From Gammaproteobacteria bacterium (lineage in GTDB: Bacteria > Pseudomonadota > Gammaproteobacteria > SZUA-229), in the NCBI GenBank assembly GCA_011321985.1, contig DROB01000341.1:1-9080 (forward strand): a stretch of 9,080 bases of DNA. Direction: 5' to 3'. The position numbers and the translations under genes are program-made. The notes under the pieces are model-generated. The model was not told where the DNA came from and ran no database searches. It saw only the letters and a program-made list of their open reading frames with translations. This document shows positions 1-5,809 of the stretch, in pieces; positions within the stretch are counted from its first letter, which is position 1; each line of letters opens with the position of its first letter.

Positions 1-298
1 AAGCCTCATAATCGACGAGCAGGTTTTCTGTGTCATTACTCTCGATGTTTAACTCATTAGTGATAGTCAGATTGCTCGACCATAGACTCTGTGCTTTCTG
101 ATTCAGGTGAGCGTTTGTCGGTAACGGCTGACCGTGGATCAGATTAAAAAGGTTCTGATCACGTGTTTCAAACGGGTTGTAATGGATGCTATCCGGTGAG
201 GCATCTAGACGGACAGGCGAAAATAACAGGAACGCACTAAAAATCAGCGTGCATAAAAAAGCACTGTGAGTGTGTTTACTCACAGTGCTCTTCAGCAT
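1..298 (-). CDS. DUF3187-like exported protein, 5' part only (runs off the window)
   Basis: Reading the minus strand from an ATG at 298 gives 99 uninterrupted codons up to the window edge. The first about 33 residues look like a Sec signal peptide: Lys3 and Lys8 in the n-region, a hydrophobic core (FLCTLIFSAFLLF), then a likely cleavage site after RLDA. The mature part begins with an NPFETRDQNLFNLIHG stretch, followed by a Trp-Ser-Ser-Asn-Leu-Thr segment and LLVDYEA. This resembles from memory the start of DUF3187 proteins (NQNP-like motif, SN strand, then an acidic 'l-D-E' strand), a family of unknown function probably located in the envelope. No ATG, GTG or TTG lies further upstream in frame before a stop; GTG at codon 6 is an alternative start. 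There is no clear Shine-Dalgarno. Codons 4-13 coincide with an intrinsic terminator hairpin. The reading frame is well supported, the family name only moderately. Confidence 0.6.
   Translation of the reverse strand, partial: MLKSTVSKHTHSAFLCTLIFSAFLLFSPVRLDASPDSIHYNPFETRDQNLFNLIHGQPLPTNAHLNQKAQSLWSSNLTITNELNIESNDTENLLVDYEA
254..289 (-). terminator. Intrinsic terminator of the cytochrome c transcript, inside the next ORF
   Basis: On the minus strand a perfect 12-bp stem (AGCACTGTGAGT paired with ACTCACAGTGCT; 260-271 and 278-289) closes a 6-nt loop. It is followed at once by a run of six T (complement of 255-260, the first of them in the stem). This is a textbook Rho-independent terminator in the leftward direction. 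On the plus strand the run is A, upstream of the stem, so it works one way only. It lies 82 nt past the cytochrome stop codon and inside codons 4-13 of the downstream DUF3187-like ORF. Confidence 0.82.
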
Positions 299-350
299 TC
301 TGAAGTCAGTTATCAGAATGTTGTGTCCACGGCGGACGGTACATCACAAA

Positions 351-363
351 AGCCAGTTTGGCT
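351..363 (-). other. Small hairpin just after the cytochrome stop codon
   Basis: On the minus strand AGCCA-AAC-TGGCT forms a 5-bp stem with a 3-nt loop, followed by three more T and starting 7 nt beyond the cytochrome TAA. It is too weak to call a terminator alone. It may protect the 3' end of the mRNA or act ahead of the stronger hairpin at 260-289. Confidence 0.35.
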
Positions 364-370
364 GGTGTGC

Positions 371-682
371 TTATTTAAGACCTGAGAAATAAGCTGCAAT
401 GTTAGCGATATCTGCATCAGTCAAAGGTGCAGCCATAGCATTCATTGTTGGGTCAGTACGGCTCTTGTCCTTGAAGGCTTTTATCTGTTTTGCCAGATAA
501 GCTTCTTTTTGGCCAGCAAGGTTAGGGTAAGTAGGCACTGCACTTATACCTTTTGCGCCGTGACAACCCGCACAGGAAGCCGCTTTGGCCTGACCAGCAG
601 CAGCATCTCCACCAGCAAATGCAATGTTTGCGCTAGTAGCAAGTGCTACTGCAGATATAACAGCTAAAATTTGACGTTTCAT
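371..682 (-). CDS. Periplasmic class I cytochrome c (c553/c4-domain type)
   Basis: This is a small mono-haem electron carrier of 103 residues. Residues 1-23 form a Sec signal peptide (MKRQ, hydrophobic stretch, NIAFA|GG), so the mature protein of about 80 residues is periplasmic. Haem is attached at C37-A-G-C40-H41, where His41 is the proximal ligand. The distal ligand is Met80 or Met83 in the TMNAMAAPLTD segment. The C-terminal helix (DIANIAAYFSGL) is typical of the c553/c4 domain family. The start is well supported: TTAGGAG lies at 689-695, 6 nt upstream of the ATG. It is probably a single-gene transcript, because a strong terminator follows. The redox partner cannot be told from context; the CopD-like membrane protein upstream is codirectional but separated by 205 bp. 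Confidence 0.93.
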   Translation of the reverse strand: MKRQILAVISAVALATSANIAFAGGDAAAGQAKAASCAGCHGAKGISAVPTYPNLAGQKEAYLAKQIKAFKDKSRTDPTMNAMAAPLTDADIANIAAYFSGLK

Positions 683-887
683 AGGTATCTCCTAAGTTAT
701 ATTTAATTATTAAGGCCAGATCAATAACTGAATCGGCTGTTATAAAACGGCATTAATATGTTTAAAGCTTTTTAAAATCAGCAGGTTACTGAAAAAAATA
801 GCTCGACTGATTTTGTGAGCGAAAGATATTACCTTAAAATCCGCTAATATTCCATATCACTAATGAACAGGGTGTATCACTCCGGGG
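683..887. other. Intergenic region upstream of the cytochrome c gene
   Basis: This is an AT-rich non-coding stretch between two leftward genes. On the minus strand TTTAAA-16 bp-TATAAC (about 737-764) is a weak promoter candidate for the cytochrome gene. A GCTC/GAGC stem of only 4 bp with a 12-nt loop, followed by TA and seven T (about 793-820, minus strand), is a weak candidate terminator for the CopD-like gene. No open reading frame or confident operator was found. Confidence 0.35.
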
Positions 888-1343
888 TCAGAGATAACGC
901 CCGGCACTAGCGACCGTGATGACCAGCAGGCCGATCAGGGTATTCAGTCCCACCAGTTGGCGGATCTGGTTGAGTTGTGCACCGGCCAGTGGATAATCCT
1001 GGATGATGACAGCCTGTTTCAGCCGGCGATAAGGCGAGAAATAAACATGCAGGTAAATGATGACCATCAGCCATCCGCCACCGTGCATGATGTGGATGTG
1101 CGTACCAGCACTGGCAAAACCACCAAAATAGCTGAACAACATCCAGTAACCGGTTGCCAGTATTACTCCGATACTTAACCATACCCAGACAAAAAACCGG
1201 CGAAACACCTGTACCCATAATTCGAGGCGTAATGGGGGTTCAAGCACCTGGGCGGCAGCAGGGCGCAGTGCGTTGTAGGCAAAGAACATTCCACCGACCC
1301 ATATCACGGCAGCCAAAAGATGAAAAGCGATACTGTAGAACAT
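888..1343 (-). CDS. CopD-family integral membrane protein
   Basis: This is an inner-membrane protein of 151 residues from the ATG at 1343. Four transmembrane segments are visible. The first carries the family signature HLLAAVIWVGGMFFAYNALRP, the second is WVWLSIGVILATGYWMLFSY, the third follows THIHIMHGGGW (VIIYLHVYFS), and the last is GLNTLIGLLVITVASAG near the C-terminus. Histidines in the first and third segments (HLL, THIHIMH, LHV) are candidate metal or haem ligands. Known members include the membrane domain of the CopD copper-resistance proteins; short stand-alone members like this are mostly uncharacterised. The frame stays open to a TTG at 1445 (ATG at 1436), but that extension of about 31-34 residues lacks family character and would overlap the likely rpe promoter. 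I prefer the ATG at 1343, which fits the roughly 150-residue family length, although its ribosome site (GGAT) is weak. Confidence 0.8.
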   Translation of the reverse strand: MFYSIAFHLLAAVIWVGGMFFAYNALRPAAAQVLEPPLRLELWVQVFRRFFVWVWLSIGVILATGYWMLFSYFGGFASAGTHIHIMHGGGWLMVIIYLHVYFSPYRRLKQAVIIQDYPLAGAQLNQIRQLVGLNTLIGLLVITVASAGRYL

Positions 1344-1450
1344 GATTTTAATCCGATAGCGATAAATAGAATATGCATCATAATGGTGCAGTGCAAGGTC
1401 TGTAAATAGGCCACTATAAATACCTTGTGGAGTCATTTGCTCCAATGATG

Positions 1451-1489
1451 TAAAATGCGCGGCTTTTCAAGACAGTACACTCAAGAGGT
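1451..1489 (+). promoter_or_regulatory. Likely rpe promoter -10 box and ribosome binding site
   Basis: TAAAAT at 1451-1456 is a good -10 hexamer. It is followed by a GC-rich stretch (GCGCGGC), the discriminator type associated with growth-rate or stringent control. The -35 side is weak: TGGAGT at 17 bp matches 3 of 6, and TTGTGG would need a 20-bp spacer. AGAGGT at 1484-1489 is a good Shine-Dalgarno, 6 nt before the rpe ATG. The -10 call is inference from pattern alone. Confidence 0.45.
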
Positions 1490-1495
1490 TTTACC

Positions 1496-2182
1496 ATGGC
1501 AGATTTTAAAATAGCTCCATCTATACTTTCAGCAGATTTTGCGATGTTAGGCCCTGAGGTGGACAATGTGCTCGCGTCCGGCGCAGATATCGTGCACTTT
1601 GATGTGATGGATAATCACTACGTTCCTAATCTCACTATCGGTCCGCTGGTCTGTGAGGCGTTGCGTAACCACGGTGTCACTGCCGATATCGATGTACATC
1701 TGATGGTGAAGCCGGTCGACCGTATCATTCCTGATTTTGCTAAAGCCGGGGCGACTTATATTACGTTCCATCCTGAAGCCAGCGATCATATCGACCGCAG
1801 CCTGCAGCTTATCCGTGAATCAGGTTGTAAATCCGGCCTGGTTTTTAACCCGGCAACACCATTGAGCCATCTGGATTACGTGATGGATAAAGTAGACATG
1901 ATCTTACTGATGTCGGTAAACCCGGGATTTGGTGGCCAGTCTTTTATTCCTTCGACACTGGGCAAGTTACGTGAAGCACGCAAGATGATCGATGACTCCG
2001 GTCTGGATATCCGCCTCGAAGTGGATGGCGGCGTTAAGGTCGATAACATCTGCGAAATCGCACAGGCCGGTGCCGATACCTTTGTTGCGGGTTCTGCCAT
2101 CTTCGGTGCAAAAGGTGCTGATGATGCTAACGACTATAATACGGTTGTTGCAGCGATGCGTGCTGAACTGGCTAAGGCTTAA
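1496..2182 (+). CDS. rpe: Ribulose-phosphate 3-epimerase
   Basis: This cytosolic TIM-barrel enzyme interconverts D-ribulose 5-phosphate and D-xylulose 5-phosphate in the pentose-phosphate pathway, and in the Calvin cycle where that is present. All family motifs are seen in order over 228 residues: IAPSILSADF (6-15), the metal and catalytic pair in H34-F-D36, DNHYVPNLTIGP (39-50), H68 in DVHLMV, NPATPL (118-123), the phosphate loop VNPGFGGQSFI (141-151), the second catalytic Asp D177 in LEVDGGV, and the C-terminal phosphate site VAGSAIFG. Length and ends are normal for the family, and the ATG has a well-placed AGAGGT. It opens the rightward run that continues with gph and the trp genes, a gene order conserved in pseudomonads and relatives. 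A repeat element follows it by 10 nt. Confidence 0.97.
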   Translation: MADFKIAPSILSADFAMLGPEVDNVLASGADIVHFDVMDNHYVPNLTIGPLVCEALRNHGVTADIDVHLMVKPVDRIIPDFAKAGATYITFHPEASDHIDRSLQLIRESGCKSGLVFNPATPLSHLDYVMDKVDMILLMSVNPGFGGQSFIPSTLGKLREARKMIDDSGLDIRLEVDGGVKVDNICEIAQAGADTFVAGSAIFGAKGADDANDYNTVVAAMRAELAKA

Positions 2183-2192
2183 AAAGCAGTTG

Positions 2193-2339
2193 ACCGCAGA
2201 GGCGCGGAGATGTAGAGAAAAACATATTTATATTTTTTGATACTGTGAATAGAATGCGGAAATCTTCATATGCGACGGTGTTGCCTGCATAAAAATCACG
2301 CTCTATTCGCTTTCCTCTGCGTCTCCGCGCCTCTGCGGT
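2193..2339. repeat. MITE-like inverted-repeat element between rpe and gph
   Basis: The ends are 29-nt inverted repeats (2193-2221 and 2311-2339) with a perfect outer 18 bp (ACCGCAGAGGCGCGGAGA) and three mismatches further in. They enclose about 89 bp of AT-rich sequence with a nested pair (GAATAGA near 2247, CTCTATTC at 2301). The arm matches a purine-rich 'ACCGCAGAGG-GCGGAGA-GCAGAGG' motif that I recognise as a dispersed intergenic repeat in many environmental proteobacteria, often mis-called as protein reading '-RRGAETQR-'. There is no transposase and no convincing target duplication. Each arm is followed closely by a T run in its outgoing direction (2344-2350 on plus; complement of 2181-2185 on minus), so a transcript could stop in either direction. 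Its position lets it split rpe from gph transcription. Confidence 0.75.
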
Positions 2340-2382
2340 AATATTTTTTTAACCTGATGATGATAAATAAAAAGTTGAAGCC

Positions 2383-3054
2383 ATGATAGAACGCCCCGAA
2401 ATGGTCCTGATCGATGTCGATGGTACCCTGGTAGACAGCGTCCCGGATCTGGCTTTCTGTGTCGATGAGATGCTGAAACAGCTCGATATGCCGGTACGCG
2501 GTGAAGCCAGTGTGCGACACTGGGTAGGTAACGGTGTAGAACGACTGGTCAAACGTGGCCTGATCAATGCACTTGATGGCGAACCCGATACAGCTCTATA
2601 CGACAGGGCACTGCCCATCTTTCGTGAGCTGTACGCGGAAAATACCTCGGTTCGTAGCTGTTTATATGAGGGTGTGCCAGAGGCTATGGAATTTCTGAAA
2701 ACCACGGGCGTAAAAATTGGCTGTGTTACCAACAAAGCCAGTGAGTTCACCCTGCCCATCCTGAAAGACCTGGGTATCAGTGATTATTTTGAGACGATAT
2801 TATGCGGGGATATGGTGGAGCGTAAAAAACCTGATCCCCAACCATTGCTCATGTCTGCAGGGAAGCTGGGTGTTTCCCCTCAGGCATCGATGATGCTGGG
2901 AGACTCCATGAGCGATGTTAAGGCCGCACGAGCAGCTGAGTTTTCGATCATCTGTATGTCTTACGGTTATAATCATGGAGAGGATATCCGTGATTATGAT
3001 CCGGATGCTGTCGTTGATTCTATGGCTGAAATCAAAGATATCATAGACTGGTAA
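2383..3054 (+). CDS. gph: Phosphoglycolate phosphatase (HAD superfamily)
   Basis: This cytosolic enzyme dephosphorylates 2-phosphoglycolate, which arises from DNA repair and from Rubisco oxygenation where present. The four HAD motifs are intact over 223 residues. Motif I is D11-V-D13-G-T-L-V-D-S, with D11 the nucleophile and D13 the acid/base. Motif II is T116 in CVTNKA, motif III is K149 in KKPDP, and motif IV is GDSMSD with D174 and D178. Between motifs I and II lies an all-helical cap (about 20-95) with HWVGNGVERLV, typical of Gph. Length matches the usual 220-225. The start at 2383 has only a weak ribosome site (GTTGAAG), and ATG codon 7 is less likely. Its place between rpe and trpE matches pseudomonad gene order and supports gph over other HAD phosphatases, but substrate preference is not proven by motifs. 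Confidence 0.9.
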   Translation: MIERPEMVLIDVDGTLVDSVPDLAFCVDEMLKQLDMPVRGEASVRHWVGNGVERLVKRGLINALDGEPDTALYDRALPIFRELYAENTSVRSCLYEGVPEAMEFLKTTGVKIGCVTNKASEFTLPILKDLGISDYFETILCGDMVERKKPDPQPLLMSAGKLGVSPQASMMLGDSMSDVKAARAAEFSIICMSYGYNHGEDIRDYDPDAVVDSMAEIKDIIDW

Positions 3055-3125
3055 TTTTGCCGTTCATCAGGATTATCTCTGCTGGAGGGCTAGAACAATA
3101 GCGCAACATGCACTATTATTCAGAC

Positions 3126-3176
3126 ATGAACATTATTTTCAGACAGATCGAGGCGAATAAACACTGGCGATGGTAA
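3126..3176 (+). CDS. trpL: Probable trp leader peptide
   Basis: A short ORF lies in the 197-bp gap before trpE. It reads MNIIFRQIEANKHWRW and stops at TAA (3174-3176), with two Trp codons separated by one Arg codon immediately before the stop. That is the layout of ribosome-mediated trp attenuators, where scarcity of charged tRNA-Trp stalls the ribosome. It ends 75 nt before the trpE ATG. An in-frame ATG at 3108 would lengthen it to 22 residues. Neither start has a good Shine-Dalgarno: GGAGGG at 3084-3089 is 18 nt before 3108. If TATTAT at 3114-3119 is the -10 box, the mRNA would begin at about the ATG at 3126 and be nearly leaderless. The Trp-Arg-Trp-stop pattern and location are seen; the regulatory role is inferred. 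Confidence 0.7.
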   Translation: MNIIFRQIEANKHWRW

Positions 3177-3251
3177 AGCGCAATGCTTGCTCTAATCGTA
3201 AAGCCTTTTATAAAGGCGGTGTCGTCTTAAATATTATGTCTGGAAAAAACA
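3177..3251 (+). promoter_or_regulatory. Candidate attenuator segment of the trp leader
   Basis: Downstream of the leader stop, GCCTTT-TAT-AAAGGC (3203-3217) forms a 6-bp hairpin followed by GGTGTCGTCTT, a poor U tract. Upstream short complements could compete with it. GCGAT inside the Trp-codon stretch can pair with ATCGT (3196-3200). AAGC near the leader stop can pair with GCTT (3185-3188), which can alternatively pair with AAGC at 3201-3204, overlapping the terminator arm. The order fits 1:2, 2:3 and 3:4 logic, but most stems are only 4-6 bp, so this is a weak structural case beside the stronger leader-peptide evidence. Confidence 0.4.
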
Positions 3252-4769
3252 ATGTCTGTTGAAAAAATACACAATCCAAAACTGTCTGAAATTTCACGCG
3301 AAGGTTTCAATCGTGTACCGCTAGTACGTGAAGTGCTGGCTGATCTGGATACCCCCCTGAGTACCTACCTGAAGCTGGCAGATGCGCCGTATAGTTACCT
3401 GTTCGAATCAGTACACGGTGGCGAAAAATGGGGGCGTTATTCCATAATAGGCTTACCTTGCAATAAAGTTATCAAGATTTCCGGACAGGAGATTTCTGAA
3501 TATGAGGATGCGCAATTAGTAAATCAGCAAACCGTTGCTGATCCACTGCAATGGGTCGATGATTATCAGGCGCAGTTCAAGGTCTATGAAGATGCGAGCT
3601 TGCCACGTTTCACCGGTGGCCTGGTCGGTTACTTCGGTTACGAAACCATCACCTATATCGAGAAGCGTCTGGCAAGAACAGAGCGGGTGAAACCTGACCC
3701 GTTACAGACCCCCGATATTTTATTGATGGTATCGGAAGAAGTCGTGGTGTTCGACAATCTTTCAGGTAAATTATTTATCATCGTGCACATAGACCCGGGC
3801 ATGGAAGGTGCTGAACGTGGCGGTGAGATGCGCCTGCAGCAAATCGTAGATGCATTGAGAAAGCCTTTGCCGGAAAAAGCCCCTCATACCAGTCACTCGG
3901 TCAATGAAGAGGATTTTGTCTCTGGTTTTACCGAAGCCGGTTATAAGGATGCGGTTAAAAAAGCCAGACAATATATCGTCGATGGTGACATCATGCAGGT
4001 GGTTTTATCACAGCGTCTAACCATCCCGTTTACGGCATCACCACTGGACCTGTACCGTGCTCTGCGTATGCTGAACCCCTCCCCCTATATGTATTACCTG
4101 GATCTGGATGATTTTCACATCGTGGGGTCTTCACCGGAAATCCTGGTCCGACTGGAAGATGATCAGGTCACTGTCAGGCCGATTGCCGGTACTCGACCAA
4201 GGGGTAAAAATGAGGAGGAAGATGTCGCTCTTGAAAGAGAACTGCTGGCTGATCCGAAGGAGCTGGCCGAGCATCTGATGTTGATCGATCTGGGGCGTAA
4301 TGATGCGGGTCGTGTGAGCAAGACATCGACGGTAGAACTGACCGACAGGATGATCGTAGAACGCTATTCCCATGTGATGCATATCGTTTCAAATGTGACG
4401 GGCGAACTCAGGGAGGGGCTGAGTGCAATGGATGTTCTCCGCGCTACCTTCCCGGCGGGTACGGTCAGTGGTGCGCCCAAGATTCGAGCCATGGAAATTA
4501 TCGATGAATTCGAACCTGTAAAACGCGGTATTTATTCTGGCGCGGTGGGTTACCTGTCATGGAATGGCAATATGGATACGGCAATAGCGATACGTACCGC
4601 AGTTATCAAGGATAATCACCTGTCCATACAGGCGGGCGCAGGTATCGTCTATGACTCCGTGCCAGAAAATGAGTGGGCGGAGACCATGAATAAAGCACGT
4701 GCGATATTCCGTGCGGTATCGTTAGCGGAAGCCGGACTGGATTCCATCGGTAAAAATTCAGACCAGTAA
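3252..4769 (+). CDS. trpE: Anthranilate synthase component I
   Basis: This is the large subunit of anthranilate synthase. It converts chorismate plus ammonia (delivered by TrpG) to anthranilate, the first committed step of tryptophan synthesis, in the cytosol. The 505-residue length is normal. The N-terminal regulatory domain carries LFES (50-53), the counterpart of the LLES feedback site where tryptophan binds, then WGRYSIIGLP. The C-terminal chorismate-binding domain shows QVVLSQR, NPSPYMYYL, GSSPEILVR, RPIAGTRPRG, the acidic cluster ahead of LLADPKELAEH, LIDLGRNDAGRVS, ATFPAGTVSGAPKIRAMEII, GAVGYLSWNGNMDTAIAIRT and the closing QAGAGIVYDSVPENEWAET. These separate it from PabB and isochorismate synthases. 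The ribosome site is weak (CTGGA). Expression is probably governed by feedback and by the leader ORF upstream. It is separated from trpG by one inserted gene. Confidence 0.97.
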   Translation: MSVEKIHNPKLSEISREGFNRVPLVREVLADLDTPLSTYLKLADAPYSYLFESVHGGEKWGRYSIIGLPCNKVIKISGQEISEYEDAQLVNQQTVADPLQWVDDYQAQFKVYEDASLPRFTGGLVGYFGYETITYIEKRLARTERVKPDPLQTPDILLMVSEEVVVFDNLSGKLFIIVHIDPGMEGAERGGEMRLQQIVDALRKPLPEKAPHTSHSVNEEDFVSGFTEAGYKDAVKKARQYIVDGDIMQVVLSQRLTIPFTASPLDLYRALRMLNPSPYMYYLDLDDFHIVGSSPEILVRLEDDQVTVRPIAGTRPRGKNEEEDVALERELLADPKELAEHLMLIDLGRNDAGRVSKTSTVELTDRMIVERYSHVMHIVSNVTGELREGLSAMDVLRATFPAGTVSGAPKIRAMEIIDEFEPVKRGIYSGAVGYLSWNGNMDTAIAIRTAVIKDNHLSIQAGAGIVYDSVPENEWAETMNKARAIFRAVSLAEAGLDSIGKNSDQ

Positions 4770-4783
4770 CACGTTCAGTAAAA

Positions 4784-5791
4784 ATGCGGATATTAAAATT
4801 ATTTGTATGGTTGTCGCTCGTTATTGCGGGCAATGTCTCGGCGAAGGTGGCACCAGAACAGGTTGCGATAGTGGTAAACAGTGGTGATGCCGAGAGCAGG
4901 TTGATTGCCGGATATTATAGAGAAAAACGTGCTATTCCACTGCAGAATATAATCGAGATCAGTTTTCCAGGTAGTAGAGATGTTATCAGTGAAAAAGATT
5001 TTTCACACATCTATCAGCAGGTGAAAGAACAGACTCCTGATACAGTACAGTATTATGCACTGGCATGGCGTAAACCCTACAGGGTAGGGTGCATGTCGAT
5101 AACTTCAGCTTTTGCCTTCGGTTTCGATAAAGCCTTCTGTGCGCAGGGTTGTAAGCGCACACGGCGAAGTGCGTATTATAATTCGGATAGTATGTTACCG
5201 GCTCAGGAGTTAAATATTTATCCAACGATGATGCTGGCAGGCAGTTCGTTACAGCAGGTTTATGCCATGATAGATCGAGGTGTGGCTGCCGATAATACGA
5301 GGCCGAGAGCAACGGCATATCTGATGCGTACTACGGATAGAGCGAGAAATGTGCGTGCACGACGTTACGATGTCATCGAAGAATTATTGTCAGACAATAT
5401 CAGGATAAGTCAGGTTAAAAATGATGTGCTGGAAAATAAGGATGATGTTATGTTCTATTTTACCGGGTTGGTGAAAGTAAGAAAGCTTGATAGTAATACC
5501 TATCTCCCGGGTGCTATCGCCGATCACCTGACCTCCAGTGGAGGACGATTATACGGCGGTCGGCAGATGAGTCTGTTGCGTTGGCTGGATGCGGGTGCGA
5601 CTGCCAGTTATGGTACGGTAGTAGAACCCTGTGCCTTTACCCAGAAATTTCCTAACCCGGCTATCGTGATAGAACGTTATACTAACGGTGAATCTCTGAT
5701 CGAAGCATACTGGAAAAGTGTTGCCTGGCCTGGCCAGGGTGTGTTCGTCGGCGAGCTGATGGCTTCACCTTACATGGCTTTCTCAAAATAA
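4784..5791 (+). CDS. TIGR03790-family exported protein of unknown function
   Basis: This is a protein of 335 residues with a clear Sec signal peptide (MRILKLFVWLSLVIAGNVSA, cleavage after A20), so the mature chain is periplasmic or surface-exposed. Family features that I recognise are VAIVVNSGDAESRLIAGYYREKR at the start of the mature part, the SITSAFAFGF segment (105-114), PTMMLAG (147-153), IDRGVAAD (163-170), the TDRARNVRA motif (184-192), GASYGTVVEP-like (273-282) and a C-terminal GESLIEAYWKSVAWPGQGVFVGE stretch. Four cysteines remain after export (103, 119, 123, 283) and could form disulfides. Its role is unknown; TIGR03790 members usually occur once per genome. It sits 14 nt after trpE and 18 nt before trpG, so it must be cotranscribed, yet it is not a known tryptophan enzyme. 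Its ribosome site is weak. Family call is from memory of the motifs. Confidence 0.82.
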   Translation: MRILKLFVWLSLVIAGNVSAKVAPEQVAIVVNSGDAESRLIAGYYREKRAIPLQNIIEISFPGSRDVISEKDFSHIYQQVKEQTPDTVQYYALAWRKPYRVGCMSITSAFAFGFDKAFCAQGCKRTRRSAYYNSDSMLPAQELNIYPTMMLAGSSLQQVYAMIDRGVAADNTRPRATAYLMRTTDRARNVRARRYDVIEELLSDNIRISQVKNDVLENKDDVMFYFTGLVKVRKLDSNTYLPGAIADHLTSSGGRLYGGRQMSLLRWLDAGATASYGTVVEPCAFTQKFPNPAIVIERYTNGESLIEAYWKSVAWPGQGVFVGELMASPYMAFSK

Positions 5792-5809
5792 AAAAATGTA
5801 GAAACAAAG

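Noticed and set aside
264..283. TGTGA...TCACA looking like a CRP operator
   Set aside because: The half-sites are separated by 10 bp instead of the required 6, and both belong to the stem of a terminator hairpin.
807..830. TGTGAGCGAAAGATAT as a CRP or FNR site upstream of the cytochrome gene
   Set aside because: Only one half-site matches; the second half differs at every consensus position.
855..881. Two TATCACT heptamers 20 bp apart upstream of the cytochrome gene
   Set aside because: The copies are too short, and they lie about 175-200 bp from the gene and next to the CopD-like stop codon; chance is a sufficient explanation.
907..1218. Second minus-strand ORF inside the CopD-like gene
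   Set aside because: It is a frame shadow of the CopD-like gene, rich in His, Pro and Cys, without recognisable motifs.
2296..2520. Minus-strand ORF ending in an RRGAETQR-like tail
   Set aside because: It is antisense to gph and its tail is the translated repeat arm, a familiar spurious protein pattern.
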